Positions 48,426 to 60,289 of a DNA stretch of 64,000 nucleotides are shown one piece after another. The notes below the pieces were generated by a model. It saw nothing but the letters and a program-made list of their open reading frames with translations, made no database searches and had not been told where the DNA came from. Position 1 is the stretch's first letter; each line of letters begins with the position of its first letter. Source of the DNA: Hemileia vastatrix (taxonomy: Eukaryota; Basidiomycota; Pucciniomycetes; Pucciniales; Zaghouaniaceae); contig JASXTE010000015.1 of the NCBI GenBank assembly GCA_030280995.1, positions 25,538,501-25,602,500 on the forward strand, in the 5' to 3' direction. Position numbers and translations under genes: made by a program.

Positions 48426-49459
48426 CAGGATCCATGAAGTTTATCAATAGTGTATGAGTTAAGTTTCAAGTCATATGTTTCATCATTTTCTTGCACCCAT
48501 TTCTAGGTTATCTCAACAATTTTTTTCAAGTTTTATTATATTAATAAAAACTGTGGTAAGTTGTGAAAAATTAGCTAATCCAAATCTCAAATTGAATATT
48601 AATATTTTAATAATTTTGAATGTTGCTTAAGGTATTTCATTGGGTGATTCATAATAATATTTTATCAACTTAGTAGTCCTATAAATTTTGAAAAGTAACA
48701 ATTTTGGTATAGTTAGGGACAACAATGCAATATCTTGTGCAGACTAAGATATATTGCAAAATAAAACTATTCAATTTTTTTTTTCCCTTAGTTGTATCCA
48801 AGTTTATCAAAGGTTTGGTCACGGTGCCCACACCCTAGCCTGACACTCCTCCTGTCACTAAAAAAACAAATTCTTATCTTAAATTCTAATGTTACCAATT
48901 TTATATTTATAATTCATTTCTTGTTTGATGAGGCATATCAGTATATATGTGAATCTTGCATTGTCATCTGAAAGTAAATTTAACAAATATTCATAAAGGA
49001 TTATCCTTTTTTTTCATATAATATACTAATTAAGTGTATCTCCATTGTTTAGGAGTAAATTCTAATTTAAAAAATTTTGTATTTACCCGTGGCAATTTGC
49101 AGATGGGATATAAATTTGTTATTATTTGTTTTTCACACTAAAAGTCCCCAACGAATTACTAGTATTTTCTGTTAGCTTGATCAAATTTCGCTTCAATATA
49201 AACAGATTGTGATTTAGCATGTTACTCAGTTTACCCCACTATGAATAATACATGTTAAAAAAAGCTCAAATAATATAAAATCCCCCTCTTTATGTTTTCT
49301 GTTTCTTTCATCCTCACTTTAATTTTAATCTTATTCAATTTTTTATCCTATTAAAATATCAACTTCAATTTTCTAGAATAGAGTTTCTTATAATTATTCA
49401 TCATATTACATCATAATTTTTTGATATCGAATACTTTTTTTTAATATTCATTAATCAAT
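48426..49459. other. Gene-free spacer after palindrome array
   Basis: AT-rich; the last 150 bp is a TC-rich stretch before the next gene's ATG, typical of fungal promoters. Confidence 0.45.
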
Positions 49460-51887
49460 ATGTCTAGTATACAAAATCCTACTCCTCCACTTTGTATGTA
49501 TATCATGTTCCTCTCTCTTAATTTATATATTTCACTTATGTTCTATATCTTTTTTTTTCAAAAATTTGATTTTCCAGCACCCAAATGTGTTTCATCCCAC
49601 TCTCTGATTGATACTCGCTTTGAAGCTTTTGAGCTTGCACCATGTCTGCCACATGGCATGGCACCTAACCCTCCTGTACTTAGCAATGAGAGGCAGGAAA
49701 TAACAAGAGTTCAGTATCGCAATTTACTTGAATTGGCTAGAGATAAAACAGAAGAGCTTGTCAAGATCCTTAACAATAATCCTTCTCCTTCATATTTATC
49801 TAACCCTTGTAATGACTTACTCCAATATGTGAAAAGCCATGAAAAATGTATGTTCATCACCTTTTTTGTCTCCTTTTAAATTAGTAGATAAGATTATAAA
49901 TATTTTTTTTCTTCATATATATTTGTAGCTTATGAGGAGGGTATGATTCCTCCTGATGAAGTCATTGTCATTAGGGATGATGATGAGACAGATGAACCAT
50001 CAGCTTCAACTCATGCTTCAACTTCTAAGGAAAATCTTGAAACACCTGTTATCCGCTCCAAGAAAAAGAGATTATTCCAAGGCTCCTCTTTTGTTCGACG
50101 TATTAAACCGGCTTCTGCTAATGAATTTTCTGATGTATCAAATAATAAATCTCAAAAAAAAGCAAAGGTTTTGATAATGAGTATATTCTTGTTTCCTTTT
50201 TTTTTATTGTTATTCTTTTATCTTTAAAATTCAATCATATATCTCTTTTATTGCTTACATATTCTACTTTTTATCTTTCTTTTGATATTTTGTACCAGAA
50301 ACTCACCTGCTGTAGATTGTTCCATCCATAAACGCCCTCTCCCTGATGAAGATGATGAAAAGAGCAATGAAAATAGCGATGATCAACTGTCAGAATATGA
50401 AGCTATGCTTGTTCATCAAAAAAAGCAAAGTTTAAAATCTTCTTCAAGACATGTTGATATGTTTGATAAAGATGATGATTCAAACAGCTCATCACCGAAT
50501 TCCTTCATTTCTAAGAAGCAATACCCATCACCTCCTAAATTACCTACTTTGACCACTTTGAAAGATTCTCTACCAATGAGATCAACTCCAATCAAGATAT
50601 CGAAAAAACCTCTAACTTATTCACCCTCAGTTCTAAAAGAATCTGATTTGCAGGAGGAATTCTGTAAAATTCATAATTTTTATAAAGGTAGAATCAGCAT
50701 GGCAAAGGTCCTCAGGTCGTGGTTGGAAATTGTTACTCTCCTCGAATTATGCTCTTCTACTTCTTCCCAAGAACCCATGTCAAATATTCCAATGTTTACT
50801 TTTCATTGGGAAAAATCTTGTGGAGAAGATTGGCTTTCAAAACTTACTGAGTTATGAAAGTTACCATAATTTTTAGTCTTGACTTTTGTCCTTTTACTTA
50901 TTTTTTTTTTCCTTTTGTAGCAAATATTTTTTTAGAGATTGATAGCTCACAGCTATGGGTACTCGATAATATTGATTTCAAAAAAATGGAAGATTTATGT
51001 GATCCTGATGGTTTAAATACTGAAATTCTTTCCTCAACAAAGAAAACGGATCACCCTGAATCCAATCTTATCCAAATGCTCATGAGATTAATGATCCCAA
51101 GTGACCACTGCCGTTCTTCATGTGTATCTCTTATATCATCTTCACTTTATCTGACCGCACATGAATTCAGCCAGCTTCCATCACATCAAAACATTAACTC
51201 AGATTGTCCAATTGAACGTGGTCTTCAGCTTCTAGCTCACCTTTCAAATCTGAAGAGTCCGATTTCTGATGGCTTAGAAGTTGGTCCCACTGCACTTCAA
51301 ACCCGTGATATATCAATGTCAACTCTTCTTCAAATCAGCAATATTATCATTGATATAGTTATGTCAATTATCATTCTTAAATCAAAATATTGTGCTGCAA
51401 CAATATCAAGTGGCAAGACTAGTGAAGCTCAACAATCAAGTGAGAAAAACAAAAATACTGAACTGACTATAATGAGAGAGAAACAAAAGGCTGCACTAAA
51501 CAAAATAAATTCTGAATACTACCACCACCAATATCAATCTTTCACATTCTATATAATCGATGGTGTCCGTGGTTTATTTCTGAGCTATCAAGATCATAGA
51601 TTGGCTTCAGCAGCTGATTGCTTGGAGGTAATATCAGAAGTTAAGTTTCTTAATTTACATGAAAAAAAAATCATTTTATGGAAGAAATAATTTGGAAAAA
51701 TTTAAATAACTATATTTTAACATCAATAAAACCTTTTATAGGCAAGTGTGATCCATTTCCTTTAAAATTTGATACCCCAAGTCCTCCGGGAATTGCCAGG
51801 GCTATTTCTGCAGATTTTCTTAATCACTGGAGCTCCATTCAGCCAGTATCACCTTTTTTTGCTAAACATAGCCTTTCAATAAATTAA
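49460..51887 (+). CDS. Unrecognised multi-exon protein of element C
   Basis: Starts at ATG 49,460 (MSSIQNPTPPL). Supported junctions are 49,493/49,578 and 49,847/49,929, both GT-AG and phase-consistent. Further introns fall near 50,180-50,320, 50,820-50,920 and 51,629-51,740, but their exact borders are not certain, so an inactivating change cannot be excluded. The product would be roughly 600 aa: an N-terminal helical part (RVQYRNLLELARDKTEEL), an acidic and Ser-rich low-complexity middle (VIVIRDDDETDEPSAS; DEDDEKSNENSDDQ) and a mostly helical C-terminal half, including a hydrophobic run SNIIIDIVMSIIILK. The end is at TAA 51,885-51,887. No family recognised. It is tandem with the transposase genes and convergent with the oxygenase. 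Confidence 0.6.
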
Positions 51888-52807
51888 TATTCCAACATGT
51901 AAATAGATAAAGTTCTGTCTATATGATATATCTTGTATAATTCAAGTTATTTTCCTTCAAATACGTCAAAAATGTGACCATCTTTGAAATTTATTAAGTA
52001 ACCTTTGACATGATTTTCTAAATTAATTATTAAAAAAAATTATTGTAAGTCCAGCAATAACAAAGATTTTAAAATCTACTTATATGATTTCAAATACTTG
52101 TATTAAACTCTTAAATATTTTATTGTTTATATAAAAATATGATAACTGCTCTAGTTTTGTTACTTTACCTTTAATATTATATAATCTATTAATTATTACA
52201 AATATTTTCGTTGATTGTAACATTTTTAATCAGAAGTAGAACAATTTAAATAATTAAATGAGTACATTCTTAAAAAAATACAATTTAATCTATTATTGAT
52301 TCAAAATTCTTTCTTCAACTCTTTATTATTAACTTTTTTATTAATAAGCCTGTTTGACCTAAAATACTATACAGTTAATTTGGTAGCATTAAAAGCACAT
52401 TTTTATGGCTAATATATTTCAAATTCTTTATTATAGTTTTTTTTATTTTAGAACCTTTGCTACCAATTTAATAAAAATGACATTTAAAGATTTCACAACT
52501 TATATATTTCCTCAAAAGTAAATCAAATTTTCTTATAATATTATGAAAAAAAATATTTTATTTCACAAATAAAAAAAATAGATAATACTATAATTATCAA
52601 AACTGAAAATGTTACAGCTACTCCCAGTATTTATCATGTTTAAATTTGCATTAAGTTGTGTATATATAATATAAATTTTTAATATTTATATATCTAGATT
52701 TTTTAGATTTGTCTTACCATTAGATAAATAATACTTTGCTGATTCTATTTCTTCCTCTATTAAGTCATCTCTTTTCAAAAAAACTCTCAAAGCACTAATC
52801 AAATATT
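51888..52807. other. Gene-free AT-rich spacer
   Basis: Between two convergent genes; no repeat or gene recognised. Confidence 0.5.
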
Positions 52808-53887
52808 CTAACCTAAATTTTTCTTTTTAATTTCTAAGTATTCTGAAATATCAATATCAAAAACATTAAGCTTTTCTATAGCATGAAAAAGTCTAGTGCT
52901 GATTTGAATAGAAGAACCTATCCTAGTGAAGCCAGGAATTTCATGACATCTTGAGGTAAAATACCTTAGTTGATTGGCAGGCCATAATGTCACTGTTATT
53001 CCATTAGTTGCTTCAAAGTTGATTTTACTTCAAATTTCGGGAAACATAAGTTCTCCACCTATTTGTTGTGGTTGGGTCTTATCATACTTCATATGAATGG
53101 TGTTTTTTTCTGTATCTTTAGGAAAAAATATTCCTAAAGTATACTCACTTGCATCCTTATCAAGATGAACCTCATTAGAGAACCCATTACCATTCCCTCC
53201 AGATGTCCAAGTTAAATTACTAGCAAACGGTACACCCTCTTCTTCACTAGAAACTTTTGAAAATCCAGGAATACCAAGTTTTGCGCAAAGATTAGTTGCC
53301 TCATTGTACTTTACATATGATATTTTTTTAAAAAAATATTCAAAGTACATTGCAATCCTCTTCATTCGTTTTTTATATTCATCCGTTTTTACAATATCAT
53401 CAGTGTATTCATCTGCAAGGAAAAGCATTCAAAAATTCAGTATTTAAATTAAAAAAAGTGATACTTACGAATATGTAAAGATTTCTTTCTATCTAAAATA
53501 AAGCCACCACCAAACATTTTTCCAAAACCACCAGCTCTTTGATGATAACCATTATTTTTAATTTCATGTTCGCAGTAAGAAAGATCCTTAATGCATCGCA
53601 CCGTAGCTTCTAACATATCTAGTTCTTTGAGCTCATGAATTTCAAAAGTCTGCACAAGAACATTAGGTATTAAGACACCTTTTGGTTTATAAATACTACA
53701 TCCAGGAAAAAAATTGTAATAATTATTGCAATCTGTCATATTATTTGCATAAGATCGTGCATAGAAATGTGGCTTCTTCCTGTTTGTATCCATTCCAAGA
53801 GCGTTTACAAGTTTCATTCCAGTAGCAATGTCTTTCACCCACCTATTGTTAGAGTTCTTCCCTGGCCGTTTTTTTTTTCCAAATCGT
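52808..53887 (-). pseudogene. TET/JBP-like 2-oxoglutarate/Fe(II) dioxygenase, one nonsense codon
   Basis: TET/JBP enzymes oxidise 5-methylpyrimidines in DNA. Exon 1 ends at 53,469, intron 53,413-53,468 (GTAAGT...TTGCAG), exon 2 53,412-52,808. Visible core: SNEVHLDKD with the iron-binding HxD (His 53,167-53,165, Asp 53,161-53,159), then LWPANQLRYFTSRCHEIPG with the distal His (52,945-52,943) and an Arg shortly after (STRLF or FTRIG) to hold 2-oxoglutarate. The overall text resembles the Tet-like oxygenases expanded in basidiomycetes. Defects are TGA at 53,032-53,030 (CGA to TGA would explain it) and a possible frameshift at an A10 run (53,871-53,880) separating the best ATG (about 53,896) from the frame. 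The start is therefore uncertain. Confidence 0.75.
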
Positions 53888-55640
53888 TACTCATTGATGG
53901 TTCAATCCTAAGAGAATTCAATTTTGATTTAAAATAGAAAAAAATCAAAAATTAGAAAATAGTAACATAATTTCAATTATCAGTCAATGATACCTTTAAC
54001 TTTATCATATCTTCAATATTAGAAATACAAAAGTTAGCATATCTACATATTAGTAAATTTATATACTTTTTCTTTATTTCAAATATTAAGAAAGCGTTTC
54101 AAAGGTATACTTTATTAGATTATACATATAAAGAGTATAGCTTTATCCTGTATGCATTCAGCAAGTACGAGATTTGGCTCTACACTTAATATTAATAATA
54201 TAATGAAAGTATAACTCCAATACACTAGTAATATTAAAAAATTTACGGAATTATGATATCCACATATATAAAATGAAAAATCTTGCTCTGATCAATATAT
54301 TGACTTAGAAAGTTATACTTCAATAAATTATTAATTTTTAAATTGTAGCATTGTCCTGTATGCTTTCAGCAAGTACGAGACTTTGAAACAACTTAAAAAT
54401 CAATAAATTAAAGGTAAAGTACAAACAATCTAATTATTATTATGAAAAGCAAAACATTATCCTGTATGCTTTCAGCAAGTATGAGATGATGTTTTACTTT
54501 TCATATTAATAATATAATGGTTGAGAAAGTATTAAAGAAATATAGAAAAATGATAAGCAAAACATGAACTTACATGTCTATAAAATCTTCTTCCATTTGT
54601 AGCTGATTGATCAAAATTAATTATAAAGTTTATTTTATAATCACTGTTTTAAAAAATAAATGGTTAGATAAATAAATTGAACATTTTTGATAAGGAATAA
54701 AGAAAAGTAAATTGACAAACAAATAAAAAAACTTTAAGTTAACTGAAAAAGAATTATTTTATAATGAATCGAAAGGGTACAGTAAAAGATACCATAAAAA
54801 TAAATTCAGAATTAGAATCATTAGATTAACTTGCCAAAAGTGTAAAAAAGTGTAACAAACCAAAATGATATGAAATGCAATAGCAAGAAAAATTTGCTTA
54901 CTGGTAATCAGATAAGGTCAAGAAAATAGTACCAATAATTCAAAATGATAAAGCAAAAATATGATTGATAATTTTTGAAAAAGGTAAGTGTGAAAGAGAA
55001 TGGAAAAATAAATTGGGTGGCAAACAGATGTATATATCATGAATTTTCACTGATCACATTTTCAAAAAAATGCAGCTCTCCAAGTCATATGATAAACTTC
55101 ATCTAAATTCCAAGAATGATGTTGCCAAGGCACTGTACACAGCATGATCATTTTTTCCTATGCATATACTAATTCCAGCTAGAATTTACTTGGCTGCATG
55201 TTGTACAGATGCACATTTGTGGAACACTGAATTTCACATCTAAAAAAAATTGACGCCACATAATTCTAGCTACCATGTTTCACGTAGCTAAAAAACATAC
55301 ACTCATCACATTTAAATTTACATTGCGCCAAAATTAATTCATTTTTGAATTTTTTTAAAGGAAACTATAATGTGCACCACCTATTTCTAAAATATGAACC
55401 TCCGCACCATATTAAATTGGGAGACTTTTAATTATGCAATTTTTTTGCCGTGACCTTTTTCCTGATCTTACTTGGTTCAAAATATTGAAACATGGCCAAT
55501 GTTGATGAAAGAAACATTTGATTTTGTTTCTATGTGTAACAATGGAAGGCTGTTTCTTACTGGCTGAAGAGTGTTGTATATTTTATTTGAACAAATTTTT
55601 ATTTTTTTATGTATTTTATTTAAAAAATTTACTTTTTATT
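53888..55640. other. Gene-free region upstream of the oxygenase
   Basis: AT-rich. Holds three 28-bp direct repeats (separate entry); otherwise nothing recognised. Confidence 0.5.
54145..54487. repeat. Three dispersed 28-bp direct repeats
   Basis: TCCTGTATGCTTTCAGCAAG followed by TACGAGA occurs at 54,145-54,172, 54,352-54,380 and 54,459-54,487 with one or two changes, in otherwise unrelated AT-rich DNA upstream of the oxygenase gene. Possible protein-binding sites. Confidence 0.8.
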
Positions 55641-56227
55641 GCAGCCAGATTTATACTGGCTGCTTTTTAGAAACCTTAATTTATGACCCAAGCCTTTGAA
55701 ATTGGCTTGGGTCCCTTACATTGCAATTTAGTACTTCCAGCCAGGTTTCCCCTGGCTGGAAGTGTCTCTTTCAAGCAATTGAAGTTGCTAAAAGCAACTT
55801 CGATTGCTTGCTGTAATGTTTGCCACCCTCCCAGCTAATTTACTAGGCTGGGAGGTGGCCAAAGCAGTGTGCAACGTGCGTTGCTGCTGCAAGTAACACG
55901 CGTTGCACAATCGCTACCATATTTCATGCAGCTGATATCAAGTCAGCTGCATGAGATATGCGCAGCATGTGCAATGCGCGCTGCATGCAGCAGAAAGGCG
56001 CGTTGCATGCAATGCGCATTACTTGCAGCAGCGATGCGTGTTGCATGTGCTGCATGCAGTGCATTGCACAGCCAGTTTTTTTCTGGCTGTGCAATGCACA
56101 CAGAGAAACCAAAGTCCCTGAAAGGGACTTTGGTCTCTAAAATGGAAGCGACTTTCCCTACCAGGTGCAATCTGGTGGGAAAGTGAGAGAAACGTTAGAC
56201 CGAAGTTGTTTGAAAGCAACTTCGGTC
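55641..56227. repeat. Hairpin array 2
   Basis: About eleven short inverted repeats in 590 bp. Examples: GCAGCCAG/CTGGCTGC (55,641-55,663), GACCCAAGCC/GGCTTGGGTC (55,685-55,713), CTTCCAGCCAGG/CCTGGCTGGAAG (55,734-55,762), CCTCCCAGC/GCTGGGAGG (55,827-55,855), GACCGAAGTTG/CAACTTCGGTC (56,198-56,227). Several stems share words with array 1 (CAGCCAG, TGGCTTGGGT-like, TTGCATGCAGC), but order and sequence differ and there is no tandem unit. GC-rich against a very AT-rich background. Open frames here are by-products of the inverted repeats. Confidence 0.88.
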
Positions 56228-58518
56228 TTAAAAACATTAAAAATCATAAAAAAAAATGAGAAATGTAGAAAAAAAAATAATTAAAAATTAAAATGTGAGT
56301 ATAAGAAAAAAAATAAGTGCTAGTGATACCAAAAATCCAAGCCAATTTTATTTGGCTTGGTTATTTAATAATTATTTTTTAATACATTAAATTTAAAATT
56401 CAAACACCATAAAATATATGAATTTTTTTTATATGAATATTATAAATTTAATCTACCTCTTTCTCATAATTATATTTATAATTTTGTTTTTTTAATTTTT
56501 GACATTTAATTTTATTTTTTGGAAATACAAAATTAAATTTTCAACTAAATTTTTTAGTAAGGTAAAATAAATTATAAATTTGACATTTTGTAATTGAATA
56601 ATGAAAAAAATTTTAAATTTATTTAAAAAATATTTTTGTTAGAAGAATACAAATATTTTAAGGGTAGAAATATGGTGCAAATTGTAAGTAAAAAAAATTA
56701 TATTTTTTTTTGTGAGGGGTTATTTCTATTTTTAAAAATATTTTTCAAAAACATTCATTAAATACTGAATTAAATTACTTTGAAACTCAAATTTTTTGTA
56801 AAATAATTAAAAATGAAATAATAATATTGTTGTATTTGATATAAAATTTGAATTGGTAATATTAATGTCTCTTTAAGTAAATTTGAAAATCATACAAAAA
56901 GACCATGTTGATAAGTACTTCATTTTTGATATACAATGGTTATATATATATCTTATATATATTTCTTGAGTGTTATTTTTATATACATTCAATAAAATTT
57001 GTAATATAAAATGCCATTTAATAATTAATTAATGTTCAACTTAGTTATAACAACTTCATATTTAATACCAGCCACTAGTATTTACTTTTTAATTTAAAAC
57101 TCCAATATAATATGAGAGTATCCTTATTTTGTCTGTATGTAATGAACAACAATAACAGACCGTAAATGAGTGGGTAATTAATTACAATAAATAGTTGAAG
57201 AATAACCTATAAGAAATGATAAGTTTATCAAAAAGAGTACATTAAAAAAATATACTTTTGAATTTTTTTTGATATAATTTGGGTAGTTAAATGAAAATTT
57301 AAATTATCAGACATCAAAATGGATAAAATCTAAAAGTAGTGTTTATATAAAAAGCCTCATATAAAAAAGGATAAAAAATCTACTATGTAACTAAATTATT
57401 AAATATTAAGGTATTATTAAAATTATTGAAAAACTTATTTTACAGTTATAATGAAATCTAAATGTGAAAATAATGGTGGGATAATAGTAAGACTATGTGG
57501 AAACACTTTAATTTATACATACTTTCAACTATGTTCAGTTAAAAAAATTGTTAAAATTGTATAATAACATCTAGTTAATAGTGATGCAATTTTATTTAGA
57601 TGAAGAATAAATTTTTCTGAGGAAAAACTAATTAAATTGAGATATGCCATCTCCTTTCAAGAGATAGAATAATAATAAAAATTTAAAAAATTATAATAAG
57701 TATTCTTAATCACCATTTTTGAAAAGTCTCTAGTAAAATTCATTATAATATATCATTCATTGATTACATTATATGGAGTTTCATCTTGAAGTAGTGATGT
57801 GCAGCTTTGAACTTATGTTATGAAAAACAAAAAAGTTAAAAAATATATAGTTATACTAATGAAAAAGCCAAAAATAAAAATACTATTATAAGTTAAAAAA
57901 ATAAAACTACATAAATTTTATTCTGCTCTAATGATGGAAGGGTACTATGTATGAATTTCCACATGTTAAATCCAAACCTGCTTTAAGGCTAGTTTACAGG
58001 TAGAGCTATTAAGTTTCCTTAAATTCTAAAAATAACTTATGCATTTTACTAATTATTTTTTTCTTGTTTTCTTTCCAAAGTTGTTAGAGTTGCTTAATTA
58101 ATACTGTTATCTTGATTGTAAGATATATAATTTTTTTTGAATACATGATTTATTGTTTCAAAAATTATATTATAAATTTAAATCATTTATTTCATTTTCT
58201 AAAGCTTCATTGTCAAAGACACAACTCCATTTTCTATTACTTTACAAATATATAAAATGTGATAGTAAAATTTGAGGAATTTTCTTTTTGAGAGGGTCAA
58301 ACTATATTGTGAAGATTTTTATCTAGAAATTCTTGTACTCTAAAACCAAATAGTTTTCTCCCTTAAGTAAGCCATTTCAAAAATATGAGAATATAAACAA
58401 GAATATTAACTTATCTTATTTTTATTTTCTTTACTGAAAGTTTTAGTTCAATCCCTTTTTTTATATGACATTAGTATAAAAACATGGTTAAATGCTACTA
58501 TATAATTAATTTTTATAT

Positions 58519-58550
<32 letters not shown>

Positions 58551-60258
58551 TTAGAAGGTCATCCTTTTTTATTTACTTGAATAAATGGCTCAATTATAAT
58601 ACCCAACACTTATTAATGTTTCCCAAACTCAATAACAAATTTCTCATATGAAATATTAGCTTCTAATATAAGAAGTTTATCTATAGATGATATTCAACAT
58701 GTGATTTTACTTTTTAGATTCAGCTAAAATTAAACAAAAGGAGAAATCATGCATATGTGTATAAATGGTAACCATATGTTACTTAGAGGATTGTGAAATT
58801 CACTCATCAGAATGGTTTAAGTATTAAAATAAATTGAGGTCATTATTTTCTAGTATTTGAAACTAATTAGGAAATTATTCTAAAAATATATTTTAATGTG
58901 TATCATGTTTAAAAAGTTGGAAATATGATTTTTGAAAATTGTGAGTTTCTTATGAGATACCAAGCTTTAGTTTACATTGTTTCAAGTAGAATAGAATTTT
59001 AGTATTAGAAATTGAAAGCAATGTACCATTATCAGATTTTAACTGTGTTCTACTTATAGAATGATTACATAACATTAAACATTATTTAAATAAAAAAGGT
59101 TTAAAAGATATTTAGAATTTTACCAAATTTCACCATTTATTAATCTTTGATTTGAAAACAAACTATGATGTACACTCACTAGAAATAAGCAATCACAATT
59201 TTAACATAATTTATCAATCCAAAAATAATGAGTCAATTAACATGAAAATATATATTATTTCAAAACCAATTCTCTAGATTTAAAATATGATGCTTTAATG
59301 AAAAATTATTACAAAACTTTAATGCAATGAAGTCTCTTAAAAAATTCAAAAATAGAATATCAAAACAAGTAATTTCTGCAAAAAAAACTACTAACTATTG
59401 TAGATAAAGCATAAAAATAAGTCATATTTTTTAAAAAAATGATCTAACAATATTTATTTTTGTTAAAAAAATCAAAACATTGTTAAGTTTGTTGTTATAA
59501 TAATGTTAAAATCCACTAAACATTATCTAAAGGTGGTAAAATATGTTAAAAATAAGTTGAATTTTATGAGATAAAAATCAACAATTTTGTATCATTTCCT
59601 GTTGTGCTATGACTTTATTCCACCCTTTTTATCTGATTCTTCCAGTATTACTTTGCTATGATAACTAGTTTTCAAGTTAAAATTTACAAATGTTCATTAT
59701 ACTTGATAATATGAAAAATAACTCAAACTTTTATAACTACAAAATAAGATTTTGTAACTCCTTCTTTCAATCAATATTTGAAGAAATTTTTAGTTTATTT
59801 GAGTAATGATTTTAAGAATAACAAAAAATTTGAAATTCACAAGGAATTATTTCCAGAGACTATAATTATTTACTTGTGTAATGCATGAGCTACTTATCAA
59901 TGATGTAAAACATCAGAAAAGTAAGTTATAGTTATAAATCTACAGATTATACTGTTTCTGGTATATATATCTTCAATAAATCTTTTAAACTTATCTTAGC
60001 CTACATACCACACAATAGAAAATCATTATATTAAAAAAGGAAAAAATTCTATGATAATATCATAAAGAATGATAACCATGGATTAATATTCCATAAAAAT
60101 GGTTAATAATATTTTAAGAGAACCTAAATCAGTATTCTTTCATCAAAATATATCCTTTTTGTCTTTGTAATTTATTCCAAACAAATTTTTTGAAAGTTGA
60201 ATCTATATATCTAATGCCAAAACCACTATTAAGTTCCCTCTTAGACTTTTTAAGAAAT

Positions 60259-60289
<31 letters not shown>

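Noticed and set aside
54145..54487. 28-bp repeats as micro-exons because of TTTCAG...GTACGAG
   Set aside because: Only three nucleotides would lie between the acceptor-like and donor-like sites and no flanking coding exons are seen.
55869..56237. Overlapping frames in hairpin array 2 (Cys/Met/Ala-rich proteins)
   Set aside because: They are open on both strands because of GCATGCAGC-type inverted repeats; composition is an artefact.
58519..60289. TA microsatellites and A/T runs as a replication origin or centromere
   Set aside because: No consensus or repeat organisation supports it; simple AT-rich sequence is everywhere in the window.
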